Source: Blasia pusilla
Taxonomy: Eukaryota > Marchantiophyta > Marchantiopsida > Blasiales
DNA length: 64,000 nucleotides
Direction of reading: 5' to 3'
NCBI GenBank assembly: GCA_050084515.1
Contig: CM114275.1
Span: 9,424,001-9,488,000 of the forward strand
The number at the start of each line of letters is the position of its first letter. The stretch's first letter is position 1. Of this stretch, positions 45,948 through 57,425 are shown one piece after another. The notes beneath the pieces were generated by a model that was given only the letters and a program-made list of their open reading frames with translations, did not search any database and was not told where the DNA came from. The position numbers and the translations under genes are program-made.

Positions 45948-46524
45948 CTTTCTTCTACGGTCGCCTCAACTTCCCGTAGAAACAGCCTGCCAATCAAACT
46001 GTCGTCGACACTTTTCCTCCAAGTTTAACCACGAACCAAATCTTGAGGTCGACTATGGGGCATGAGTGCGTACGCAACAACCAGCCCGCCAATCCTACTA
46101 CTCGATCACACTAACTTAAGGTCGAGATTCTTACGCTCCGTCACAGAGGCTTCCCAACCATTAACACATGAATCAGCCCCACTGCCTCGTGCACGAAACG
46201 ATTGCATTCCACCCCTAAAAGACGAGCTCGTCGCCGCGTAGTCTATCCACACCGTCACTTACATGCTTTCATGTATCGGATACCTCTATTTCGATCCAGA
46301 TCTGCATCAAAGACAGCTCCTATGCCTCGGCGTCAGACCTGCATCCTGGATCCAGACTTCAGGCCACATTTCAAACTTCACTCGCTCCACCGCTGTTCCA
46401 ACTAGAAGCATCCCAGCCCCAACCAGGAACAACGAAGCCACGGCCACTCGAAAACCACGATAATGAGGGACGAGATATCCTCGACATCTACTAAGACACA
46501 AAAGTGACTTCAAATCGTCAATAA
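45948..46524 (-). promoter_or_regulatory. Upstream region of the AGD14-like gene
   Basis: About 580 bases between the AGD14-like start codon and the probable Helitron border at 46,525. No clear TATA box or known cis element was fixed. If the Helitron call is right, the promoter space is bounded by a transposon insertion. Confidence 0.4.
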
Positions 46525-49276
46525 TCTATACTATTAACCGAACATGGGGGTTACTATAAGTAGAAAACGAAAAAAGAAAGACATGAAGTGAAGCACAAAA
46601 GCAGAAATCCTTTTTTCACCGTAACTACACTGAGTGAGACTATTTTTCTTCGTATCTTACCTGAATCGTGCCCTGTTTGTCTCCGTTTTGTTTTGTTTTT
46701 TTTTCTTTTGAGGAGTTACGTCGGGACATATGTAGACGCAATATTAGAGGAGTAATAATGTTTTCTTGGTGCAAGGACACGTGATAAGGATAATGACAAG
46801 GAAATGAGGGTCTTCTTACTTGTAGACACATGTGAACATTAGAGGTTTCTTGAGTGCCAATGAATGTTTTTTTATCTACACTTCCTACTTTGGAGAAGGA
46901 AGTGGAGGCGACTCTAGGATAGGAGAGGAAGTGCAACTAAAGTGGACCAGCGAGGAAGACAAATTAGCAGCCGCGTCCACTCCTACTTTCCAAGAGCATT
47001 CAGCCGATGTGATTTGTGGCTTTGATCCGAGGAGGAAGGATTAGCTTTCGTGTCCAAGTGCGTTCGAATCTAAGGATCAGGAAGGATTTGCAGTCGGATC
47101 CAAGTGCGTTCGAATTTGTAGCCGATCCAAGTACGTTCCCACTAGAGGCATTTGTGCAAATGTGATCCATGTGATTTTTCAATTAAGTGGCATCATTTTT
47201 CACATGGTTGTGTGTTCAGATTCTGTGGAAACTTTTTGCGCTTCTTTACGTTGTTTCCTTTTGAGCCCACGCTCAAGTCTTTTGTGCCTGTCTGTGGATC
47301 TAGGAGCGGGTGTGTTTAGATCGTGTATCACCAAGAATGCCTGTGCTTGGGACCTAGATGGACGTGGTCAGTTCCACGCATACCGTTGTAGTTCTCATTG
47401 AGATTTTATTGATATTAGTGTATGATGTTCTGCGCTGCACACCTCCACCCACGGCCTTCTTGATGAAGTCGAGACTCAGACCGAGACCTTTAGAAATCGC
47501 CAAGCTTAGTGTATAAATCCCCACTTCCTTGCCTTTGGTGCAACCCTACAATTGCGCCTTGCTTGGTGTTTGTGTCCACCTCTCTCCTCCCTGCTAACCC
47601 TCTCTCTTCTGCAATGTGTTGCTGAGACTGAAGGTCACAAGGCATTCTGGTCTAGGTGGGAATGATGGTCGATCAAACCTTAATCGTGTGGACTGGTCTG
47701 TCAAAGGGAGAGGCCGATCCTTGGAACTCTCTCGATGGTCTTCAGAGCTTAAGCAAGAAGAGGATGCATGTTGCCACGCTTCATCACTATTGGAACTAAG
47801 TAATGGTTCAGTACTATTCATGTTAAAAGCATTGTTTTCATCCTTGAAATAGCAAAGTTTGCGCTTGCGGTTGCCTTTAATTCACCCTTCCCTCCCACAT
47901 CATGCTTGTTGGACCACAACTTCCATTCACACAGCACGTGCACTAATAATCTAGAGAAACGATGTTTCCTCTCAATTATCAAGCCACAAAACTTGCCAAT
48001 GATTCCTTCGAATGCTTTCAAACGCGGCATTGTCCACATAATTAGTTTCATTCTACAAACCAAACGAACTCTCGGCTTTGCCGCGTCACATGACTAAAAA
48101 AAACTACTCACCGTAGTCACATGAACGGGTTTGGGGTTTTGAGTGAACACAAGAGAAACATTCATCCACTATCTTTTCAATGGTGCTACTGCTCCTTGCA
48201 GAAGGGCAGGATGCTTCATGGGAATCACATGGAATTCTTTGCTAAGCAATCAGCACTGATTCCCGTGAACTATTTTCCACGACCGGCACGAGACCAGAAT
48301 TACTTCCATAGATATATCATGGACCCCTCTATGGAGAGGGACACTCCATTACTCGTCCTTTGTCCGCTCGAGCTCAGCTCCCTACTTGATTCCTGAGAGG
48401 TTGTGTGCAAAACGATGATGGAAAATAATCTTCCAATTCTATCTACTATTAACCAAACATGGGGGCTTACTTGGTAGCTTACATTTAAACTTTTGCAATA
48501 TTTTTATATTCTAAATTTAAAATAATTACTACTTCTACTTAAATTTATGTTTGATGTTGAAAATTTGAAAGAAAGAAAAATTGCAACCAACGATAGTGCA
48601 TGTACGGAGTGAGCCTTACTTATGTCACGTCAAATCTCTCATTAGGATGCAAGAGGTCTTTTAATTGCGAAAACAATTGCAGAGAGTCTCGAATACATGG
48701 GAGAGAGAGATAACGAACACAAATTTTCTTTGTCTTGCTTGCAATGAAAAATAAAATTATTTGCGTGGAGCCTGATTTGTGTACTTCTCCTACTACTTGT
48801 GGAAGTTGTGAGTACTTTCAAAAGTGATGAGAGATATTTCATAGATATATTCTCAGGTCTTGAAGAACCATACAATGTAGAATAATCTTCCACTTCCCTC
48901 TGTGATTCTTAGAGATGATATGTGGACGATAAATTTGAGCAGGAATATAAACATATTGATTATAGGGATATTGATAAAAGTGGTGATAGCAGTGAGATTG
49001 GAGATTTGATACTACTTCTTCTCATCTGAATTCAAATCTTGAATATGGCAATGAGTGGAATTAGTTAGCCAAGAGAACCTAGAAATGTTGTATATCCCGA
49101 AGTATCACATTAAAAATACAAAACTAGAATTATGAAAAAAATTCTAATGACAATAATCTGTTTTTACTTTTGACTAACAAAATTTAAAATAATGTGAAAT
49201 TATACTAAAATAAAAGAATCTCTATCTTTATCGTGGTTAAATTTGACGCGGTGCTTCGCTCGCACATTCTTACTAG
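46525..49276 (+). mobile_element. Putative non-autonomous Helitron (~2.75 kb)
   Basis: The left end TCTATACTATTAACC matches the plant Helitron 5' consensus and follows an A (46,524). The right end, GGTGCTTCGCTCGCAC then CTTACTAG, has the small hairpin and CTAG terminus of a Helitron 3' end and is followed by T (49,277), as expected for insertion between A and T. No Rep-helicase is encoded. The interior has only short frames, so captured gene fragments are possible but unproved. A second, similar 5' end lies inside at 48,438, so the unit may be composite. Confidence 0.6.
48438..49276 (+). mobile_element. Alternative, shorter Helitron sharing the 49,276 end
   Basis: TCTATCTACTATTAACCAAA at 48,438 nearly repeats the 5' end at 46,525 (both continue ACATGGGGG). 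This gives a possible 839-bp Helitron ending at the same CTAG. Only one 3' terminus was found for the two 5' ends, as when an element loses its own end and another inserts in it, or when 5' ends are duplicated. Confidence 0.45.
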
Positions 49277-52084
49277 TACTGAAAATTTTACCTTTGCCGC
49301 AGCGAAGAAAACGCCGATCTACGAAAAAGCAAGTGCAATAGCTGGCGCATCACCGGCGCACACACAACAAACACAGTGGCGATTAAATAACGGAGGAGAT
49401 TTTGACTCGCCCTTGTACACGCTCGGTGAGCCGGACTAGACAACCACGGTAAAACCAGATTGGCATCTCCCGGCGTCCAACTTCCGGAGAGCCGCCAACA
49501 AGCCGCTATCGTTAAGGAACGCCCAGGCACTCAAAGACTGCGTATAAACTTAGCCATCCGCCATTCTAGTCACACACATGGTAATCCGCTCCTGTCCAAT
49601 CGACGCCACCATGTAAGATGGACAGGAAGTGGCCGGTTCCTCTAACCCTGTCATCTCCGTCCGCTGAGAAACCAAAAGTTCCCTCACGACGAGGTACAGC
49701 ATTGTCGCATCGCTCATACAAGTTCCCGGAACCATCGGCGGTCCTCCCGTGGGACACCTCCGACCACCCACAGTATCACATATTGGCACAGTGTTAGCGT
49801 CAAGCGGGCCCACCGAAGGAAGAAAGTTCGTACAGTTCCTTTACTGCATTCTCAAATCGGGAAAACTTTACCAGTTGGTTACCCGGGTTACCTACTCCGG
49901 CCGGGGAGGGAAAGGGAATGGGATAGAAGAGAGGAGAAAGGAAATAAATTATATGTAGAAAAAGGATGGGAAACCCATCACGATACAACGGAGAAAGGAG
50001 AGAAGAAGGTGGAGCTACGGATCGGGCGTAGGCCTCCCTCGTGATAAATCGTGCAGCGCTGGCAGCCTTCCACTGTTCCGGCTCCAGTCACATTCCCTCC
50101 ACCACCACTCTACCTCGACTCTGCCCACAAGCCGCTAATTCAGCCGAGCTGCCACCACCGCCGCCGGTTTTCTTTCACCAGCTGCTCTGCCAGAGCTTCG
50201 GATCTCGTCGGCCGCAGAAATAGAAAACCGGGAAGAATATACGGGAGAAGAAGCGGTGGGATCGGTCGGAACTTTTCCGCGTGCCCGGCCGGGCTTGGAG
50301 TCCATACCTCGGACCGAACGAGGAATTCGAACGTTTGGACCGGCCCCCGAGAGCGGAAGAATGTATAGGAGGCAGACGTCTCTGCACGGCCCTCCGTAAA
50401 TTTCCTGTGGAGAACAGATAATAGGTGAACAGAGGCAAAACAAAAGCGGGCAAGGGGTGCCGGTTGGTGGGGTGGGGTTCAATTCGCTTCTCTTCTTCCG
50501 TTCTTGCAGCATGCCAGGGCAGAAGCCGAGCTTCTGACCCGCGATGTAAGAAGAGCCGACAATGAATGCCAAAGGTGGCATGATTCGCTGGCTTGGTGCC
50601 GGGCGTGGCCCGTTAACTCCGGAGCGAGGGAGGGATTAGCTACCGTGTGGATGAGCTCTTGCATCGCTCAAGTCGGTCGGTCAGCCGCGGCAACGCGTAA
50701 CAAATTTCTCCGAAGGATGCCCATGGCCATGACGGATCCCTGGTGGTTCTAGGTGTGGGGAAACGGTTGTGGACTCGTGTTTCATCTTCTTCCCCTGCGT
50801 CTCTACGCTCGTTAGTTCGATGACCGGCGCACATGCGGTCGGCCTTACGCGAGAAACAGAGAGCTACACCAAACCGAGAAAGGAGGGCGGGGGCACAGAA
50901 ACAATTATTTCCCGGCGCAGGCTCCGAATGAATCATGCTTGCAAGATTCCATCTTCTTCAACCATTGTGGGGCAAGCCAAAACCTACAGTCTAAAAAATC
51001 CCCAGTTTTTTATTGCTTCCTGATAGTCCTTCTCTCCTGTTTCGACCGACCACTTTAACAACATGGCATTCCGGCCCCGGGCCTACCTGAAGAAAGAGGG
51101 CCTCTATACTTACTTTGTTCTTTTGGTGTACGTGAATGATAGAGGTGCTCTCGTGGAGACTGCACCCTTCATCTCGACGTTTCCGGCAAGCTTGGCGACC
51201 GCGGGCCAAAGCATCGAGATCCATCCGGAAGCATCGGGAGGGAGGTGGGGATCTAACAGGTGCAACAATCAAATTGTCGAGTGCTACCAGACTACCAGTG
51301 GATTCGAGTGGATCTGGTGATTTGGTCTCGCGTTTTGCCGGACCCACGTTATTAAACAGGCCTGCCTCCCGGCATTAAAGAACTGGACTGATTTATAATC
51401 TGCGGGTTCTGGTCGCGGGGAGATTTTTCGCGGTACATGAGTGATCGGTGTACTGTGCTACGCGCATGGGAAGTCCTTCTAAAGCGATGAAAAGTGGAGT
51501 CCACCCATGAGAGGTCATGTGCAGAACTAAATTACTCTAGGGAGCGTTTGTGGAAAGTGGCATCTTCCCGGCCATGCGAAAAACATGGCAAAACAGCCCC
51601 ACTTATCTAATCCGATGGAGGAAAAATAAAACTACGGATAAAACCTTAATAAATTTTGCCACAATTCGTGTAGTTTGATGTTATGGACGAGGTGACCTTA
51701 GCCTTTCCTCCGCTACAATTTCACTGCAAGGGTGATCCATTGTAGCCCTTGTGTAGGCAAGAACATGTCGACTCTAAGAGGTCATTAGGAAGGTAGCTCA
51801 TGCAATGCACCATCATCATATATGTCATGTCTTTTGTAGTGAAACGAAGAGTGTCCCCGTGGCGCTTCCCGCATAACCCGAGATTGAGCCTAGTAGCAAG
51901 GATGACCCCCTTAAGAGTGGGATAACCTACAATTGCACACTTCCTCTTGAAAGCGTGTTATTCTAGATACTTGCTATTCTAGGTATGTCTTATTTTCTAA
52001 GAGACTTGACATTCTATTAATGGAAACTACCTTCAATCCATTACTGCGTGATAAGTTATGTGAATGCACAAAGTTAATATTATA
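49277..52084. other. Intergenic DNA, GC-rich in the middle, no gene recognised
   Basis: From about 49.5 to 51.4 kb the composition is GC-rich and gives overlapping frames on both strands, including a proline/histidine/serine-rich 105-codon one at 50,051, none with a recognisable domain or splice pattern. It may hold the start or promoter of a gene I cannot see. From 51.5 kb to 52.08 kb it is AT-rich and featureless. Confidence 0.45.
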
Positions 52085-52322
52085 GGTTCATTGGATCCCT
52101 CCAATTCTATGAAACCTATGTGAAGAACTTTTCAGGAAAAGCAAGATTTCTTACGGATTGGACTGCAAAATTTGCCAATACCACATGGACCCAAGAAGTC
52201 GATGCGACATTCAACCGAGTCAAAAAGATATTATCACACGAGCTTGTGTTGAAGCTATCAAAGTTCCCAAAAAAAATCGAGGTGCATATTAATGCCAGTG
52301 ACTATGCCATTGTAGGAATGTT

Positions 52323-53306
52323 TATCGTGCACCTTCTCCTTAGAACGGGGAAGCTTGCATTTAACAAGTCACACTCACGTTAGCCATGGTTTGGGTCAAT
52401 CAGCCTTGCATGCCCCACGTCTTGGTCTTGAGCCAACCTTCAAGTTCAACTAGTCTAGACGGGGTCAATTATCGACCTAATCCTTCACTCCCCAACAAAG
52501 GGACGTCATTCAAGACTTAAGATATACTTCGTTCATAGTTTAGGGACCTATGACGGTGCTAGCACGCCTAGCAATCCCAACTTCCCAATAAAACTCAAAT
52601 AAGTCTCTAATCATGACTCAATATACAAATGATGGGTCAAAGTCCAAGGTTGGTATCCATAATTGGTCCACCTAGACATGGCTTGGTCTCAAACCCCCGA
52701 TACCAGTCTCTCAATCTATCCCATATCCTTGGTTCACCCATGTTGTTCTTAGGTGGGTTTCAAGTTCCAAACAACCTTTGAGACCCTTCCCCTTATATTT
52801 AATCATGGAGATTCCCACCCCCTCCCTACATCTAGGGAAGTCCTCTTGGGCTACTCCTTATGGCCCTCAACCCAACCATCATTCTATTAGTTAGGTTTCT
52901 AGATCTCTATTTAAACATTTGTCAATATATCTAGTGCATTGGAATTGGCCTCTTAAAATCTTTCTAATGGTTCCTTATTCATCCCGAACACATCTTGATT
53001 CTAGCCATTGTGACCCATAACATGGAGAATCCCCAAACACTCAATCAAGTTCCAAACCATATTGCAATGCCTTTGGCGCCCAACTCTTATGGAACTTGAG
53101 CTCTTCTCAAGTCTTGCTTGATATTTGGTCTTGTTGTGCTATGTCATAATCCCTATCATCTGAGACATCCATCAAGGCTAGCATATTGCTTTTACAACTT
53201 ATGTGCAACCTGGGAGACAATAACGTGCTACCATTCTGGTGTAAGTCCATTAGAGTTATGATCTTCAAAATTGGCATGCATGCCTTTGGTTACGAGGGTC
53301 ATGATA
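52323..53306 (-). repeat. Solo Gypsy-C LTR with 5-bp target-site duplication ATGTT
   Basis: A decayed LTR of 984 bp in reverse orientation, beginning TATCGTGCACC and ending GGGTCATGATA where intact LTRs read TGTCGCGCCCC and GGGTCGCGACA. It is flanked by ATGTT at 52,318-52,322 and 53,307-53,311. Removing it plus one ATGTT restores the continuity of RNase H. No internal element sequence remains, so LTR-LTR recombination is inferred. Confidence 0.88.
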
Positions 53307-54600
53307 ATGTTTGTGCAAGAAGGGAGACTTGTACCATAAAAAATCAAGAAGCTAAGCAAAAAGAAGCGCATGTGGTCGAATTTAAAAAATAGTTGTATGC
53401 AATGGTTCATTGCTTGAGGAAGTGACGCCATTGGTTGAGACTTCATCAAACTTGGATGTACATTGATAACATATAGCTTAAGTATTTCGAGAAATAGGAT
53501 CATCTTACATCAAAATAAAAGTGATGGCAATATATATTGGCGCTTATGAACATTGAACTAGTTCACAAGTCAAGGAAAGATAATGTCATTCTTGACACGT
53601 TGAGTCATTAGGATAAATATATGACATTGATGACACAAGTCTTGAGAGCCATGTTTCCCAATGAAACAAAACTCGTGAGAAGAATTTGGGAGAGATGCAT
53701 TGAGGATGCCAAAGTAGATGAGTACTTTGAAAAGTTGAAGCAAGAAGAGAAGGTAGCCAACACAAGTTTGAAGCATGTTTTGGTAAGGTTTAAGCAAAGC
53801 CAAATTTATATCGGTGAGTGTAAGCTTGGACTAAGGTATTGATGGAGTATTGTGATGGGCCCTAAACATAAAGCAAAGAAAATCTACGTTTGATTTTTTG
53901 GCCAAGAGGTTCTTTTGGCACAACATAAAGGAAGATGTTGCCCATTTTGTGAAAAAATGTGCGACGTGCCAAGCAAAAAGGGTTTCTTATAAGAAGAAAC
54001 AAGGCTTGCTTCACCCCTTCTTGATTCTTGAATGGCCCTTGCAATAGGGCATCAACATGGGCTTCATAACAAATCTTCCGAAATCTCAAGGATATAATGC
54101 AATACTTATGATTGTTGATGATTTTACCAAGTTGGCGAGGTTCGTCTTGACTTTGGATTTTGCAATTGCTTATGTAATCTCTTGGCTTTTCTTAAATAGT
54201 TGGCAACAATCATAAGGGTTACTAAGGAGTATTGTTTCAAACAGAGATCCAAAGTTCACGAGTGCTTTATGGAAACATATGTTCATAAGGTTGAGGACAA
54301 ACTATAGCTTTAACACAACTTCTCATTCTCTAACAAATTGACAGACATAGCAAGTAAACTTGACTGTGAATCAATATCTAAGGAACTATGTGAGTGCAAA
54401 CCAACTAGGTTAGGCAAAGTAGCTGAGCATGGTTGAGTATATTTACAACTCAACCAAACATTGTACAACCTGTAAATCTTCTTTTCTATTGGCTTATGGA
54501 CGTGAGCCAAAAGGGCCTCTTGACTTGGCCCTTCTAGAGGGTTCTACGTCAATACAAACACAAAAATTTATGTGGGAGAAGTTTTATTAGTAGAAACTAT
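53307..54600 (+). pseudogene. Gypsy-C copy 3: RNase H end and integrase remnants
   Basis: RNase H resumes with MFVQEGRL; then RAMFPNETKLVRRIWERCIE and EKVANTSLKHVLVRFKQSQI equal the pre-integrase part of copies 1 and 2. The zinc-binding and core blocks (KRFFWHNIKEDVAHFVKKCA) follow with many stops. Only isolated blocks can be read. Confidence 0.8.
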
Positions 54601-54845
54601 AGTGTTGCCCATGCTATGCATTGGTGATTTCTAAAATTTTGAAAAATTTTAGTGTAGTGCCTTCGGTCCTCTTTTCCCTTCCTCGTTTAATTTAATTTTA
54701 TCTTCTTAACTTAACTCCCTACCTTAAAGTGACATGTGTCAATACTAGAATAACCCTTAGAAGACAAGTGTCTCCACCGGAGGAGGGTTTTCTCTAAACC
54801 CATCCTCATTTAATTATATATGTGTGACAATGTGAAAATTGAGTA
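54598..54845 (-). mobile_element. Small insertion in copy 3 integrase, perhaps a Helitron
   Basis: Colinearity with the integrase of copies 1 and 2 is lost from about 54,598 to 54,845. On the minus strand the left border reads CATAGCATGGGCAACACTAT, reminiscent of Helitron 3' ends, and the right border begins TCTCTTACTCAAT, close to a 5' end. Both are imperfect, so the class is tentative; the interruption itself is clearer. Confidence 0.35.
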
Positions 54846-54949
54846 AGAGATAGTCTTATGAAGGCTCGGTTAAGGTAAGAGAAGGACGCTAAAAAAAATT
54901 AAGTGGTGCCAATTGAGCTTCTAATGGGAAAGAATGTATGATTTAAAGT

Positions 54950-55370
54950 GAGGAATCTCACTTCTTTGGAAGAGTTGTCTTTAAATTTGTTGGCCAAGTA
55001 TCTGAAGTATGATCAAGGCCAACCAATTTGAGGATGTTTATACCTCAGTTTACACGTTGGAGTTGAATATCCATCCGTCCTTCCATGTGTGATTTTTGAA
55101 GAGCTCTTCAAAGACAATGTGCATCATGAATGAAGGAAAATATTGAGACCCCAACTCATGATGCACATAAGTTTTAGTTGGAAAGCATCTTGCCTTCCAA
55201 ACATAGGACCAACAAAAAATGAGTATTTGGTCAAGTGGAAGCGCTACCAAATGAATCAGGTGACTTGGATTCTAGAGGCCGATTTGGAACATGATGATGA
55301 GGTATTACAAGACTTTAACGAATGCAAGGAAAGCACATGCATTAGAACATGTAGATGCTAGGTACATGAT
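54950..55370 (+). pseudogene. Gypsy-C copy 3: integrase C terminus and chromodomain
   Basis: SLNLLAKYLKYDQGQPI-type remnants (compare AKYAGPYVIV) are followed by NEYLVKWKRYQMNQVTWILE, the second half of the chromodomain, and DLEHDDEVLQDF. Order and spacing match copies 1 and 2. Stops and frameshifts precede it. Confidence 0.78.
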
Positions 55371-55501
55371 CTATGACCCATTGGAAGTTTTGGCTCAAGA
55401 ACCATTGTAGCTAGAATGTGCTAGTTTTTCAAGAAGCGGTGCATGGATTTGGAGATTCAATACATAAGTTTGAAGGTTCCAATTTTTTTGTGGAAGTGCA
55501 T

Positions 55502-55906
55502 TGTCGTGCGCATACACATTGCTACACAACATACATTGCTGTCATCGAACACACACATACAAACACACACGATCTCATGCTAACTCATGGCATCCATACA
55601 CAGAGGCGAGAAGTACCAAAATATATCCAATAAAGTAAGATCCAATCTCTCTCAACACCATCTCACACCATAGCTCTCAAAGGTGTGCACTCTCTCTCAT
55701 GTCAAACCAAACTCACTCTCCTAATTGTCCTCCACTACTCGTGCGGACGCTCTGCTAGATCCCACCGATCTATCATAACAGTCGTGACATTTGTCGTGCT
55801 CATACACATCGCTACACAACATACATCGCAGTCATGGAACACACACACAAACACACACGATCCCATGCTAACTCATGGCATCCATACACATAGGCGAGAA
55901 GTACCA
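55502..55906 (-). repeat. Gypsy-M terminal doublet: two LTR-like units with a 162-bp spacer
   Basis: Units at 55,502-55,629 (128 bp, complete, ends TGTCGTGCG and ATATATCCA on the plus strand) and 55,792-55,906 (lacking its start) lie in the same orientation. The spacer 55,630-55,791 resembles that at 62,303-62,480 in reverse complement. The second unit is fused at 55,906 to the PHD finger of copy B; the polypurine run between them is deleted. Confidence 0.72.
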
Positions 55907-56190
55907 TATGCCAACCTCTCGAACATCAATCATATACTAGCATCGTGGCCGCACCACGAGCAGAACCACACAACATACAATGCAAGCCTGCAGGAACTAC
56001 TGCTGATCTCGGATCTACTGTACCATCAATGTTAGGAAGGTGACATGGCGCACAATTACGCACATGGTCCTTCCATACCATACCATTGCGTCCCTCCCGC
56101 AAGAGAACACCGGATGGCAAACCGTCACGCACTCTCACGATAGTGCGCCCTGCAGTCACATCCAACGTCGTCGGTGCCGTCTACTACAAG
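55907..56190 (-). pseudogene. Gypsy-M copy B: PHD finger segment
   Basis: MDVTAGRTIVRVRD, GMVWKDHVRNCAPCHLPNID, then CMLCGSARGAATMLVYD and a stop where other copies have a Gly codon; RGWHM follows before the fusion to the LTR-like unit. The third zinc ligand is changed (C to Y) and the C-terminal half of the finger is missing. Confidence 0.8.
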
Positions 56191-57348
56191 TAGACATAAT
56201 CTCCCTAATGAAACCTTTGGATAGTTGGTCGATAAGCACCATCCCGAATAGTTGCATACCTAAACGTATCCCGATGTTGCGCAATCGCTAAGTTCTCGAA
56301 CGCCATGGGCATCACTCTCTGAAACAACTCAACCCTATGAGAATATGCTCGCATCCATACATCTGGGTCATCAAGGTCCAACACCTCACGAGCATCTCGA
56401 TGAATGGCCGTAGGTAAATCTGGCTCTCGGCCATAAAGTAGCAAGTACGGTGAAAAAGACAATAAGGATGCTTGTCTGTTGAATATGTATCCCATCGCCA
56501 ACCATGGAAACTGGAGGTCCCAATCTTCTAGGTGACCTCTCTAAAAGCCATACTTGCGTAAATCCCTCTTCACCGTCTACACAACTCTCTCTGCTAATCC
56601 ATCCGCCTCGGGATGATCTGGCGAAGTCGTGTCGTGGTCGATCAATGCCTGATCACACAAGGCCTAGAACTCACCGCGAAACTCTGTACCCTGGTCTGTC
56701 AACACCTCAGCCGTTGCGCCATAATGACTCAGCACTCTGTCAAGGAAGGCATAAGCTACTCCCTCACTCGCTTTGTCAGGCAATGCAACCAACTCGATCC
56801 ACTTCGAGAAGTGCTCGACCATCACCAACACATAATGACTGTGACGCTCCGTTAGAGGCAAAGGTCTTGAAAAATCCAAACTCCATCTATACCCTAAGCC
56901 CATGATCAGTAATGGATGCAACTATGGAGTCCGAGCATTGAACGATGCTCGAACCCGATCACACACCATGCACCTGGCAGGAAACTGCTGAATGTTAGTC
57001 TGCATGCCTCGCCACCAATACTGAATCAGGAGCAAGTTGTACGTCCGCTTCACCCCACGTGACCCAACTCCTCGTGGGCATGCTACACTAGTCGTGCTCT
57101 CTACAAAGGATACGGCACTACGCATACTCTACCATCCTCCCAAACGCTCAAAACATATGTCCCCTCCCAACGGAACCTTCTGGCCCGCTGTAGGATCTGA
57201 TCCCTCTCTCTAGCACCCATAGTGCTCGCAATGCTGCCAGTACGAAGGTACTCCAAGACTACTCCATCATCATGAATATCTCGGCCACCTCTCGTGTCCT
57301 CACTAGCCTCGGGATACAAGGACTCTCCACTAGACCTCGCCATTGAAA
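56191..57348 (-). pseudogene. Gypsy-M copy B: integrase
   Basis: Reads from about 57,345 down: ARSSGESLYPEASED, the zinc-binding region near 57,050, core GLGYRWSLDFSRPLPL (first Asp), VMVEHFSKWIELVALPDKAS, AEVLTDQGTEFRGEF (second Asp, kept here though lost in copy A), then blocks with the Glu (frame broken), SLLSFSPYLLLYGREPDLP, and HRVELFQRVMPMAFENLAIA. This region was deleted in copies A and D between the integrase and the PHD finger. Confidence 0.85.
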
Positions 57349-57425
57349 TGTCGCGACCCTCATGACCAAACGAGTGCCAAGCGGAACATCGGAACATTAG
57401 CGGGCTCACGCTAAGATGGTTTGCG
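57349..57425 (+). repeat. First 77 bp of a Gypsy-C LTR inside Gypsy-M copy B
   Basis: TGTCGCGACCCTCATGACC and onward matches 28,739-28,815 with few differences. On one side is Gypsy-M integrase; on the other is the Gypsy-M gag start. The protease, methyltransferase, RT and RNase H of copy B are gone, apparently lost with the rest of an inserted Gypsy-C element. Confidence 0.85.

Larger units (their letters stand above)
52085..55501 (+). mobile_element. Gypsy-C copy 3: old, truncated, heavily mutated
   Basis: It starts inside RT (FYETYVKNFSG, LTDWTAKFANTTWTQEV) and continues with RNase H, integrase and chromodomain remnants, then the family's 3' untranslated region, cut at 55,501 by a Gypsy-M LTR-like unit. 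RNase H is split by the solo LTR at 52,323-53,306. Divergence from copies 1 and 2 is far higher than between those two, so this is the oldest Gypsy-C copy here. Confidence 0.85.

Noticed and set aside
50051-50581. Proline/histidine/serine-rich frames of 105-148 codons on both strands
   Set aside because: Antisense to one another in GC-rich DNA; neither has recognisable features.
55530-55900. ACACACAC-rich runs as an independent microsatellite locus
   Set aside because: They are part of the Gypsy-M LTR-like units and recur in every copy of them.
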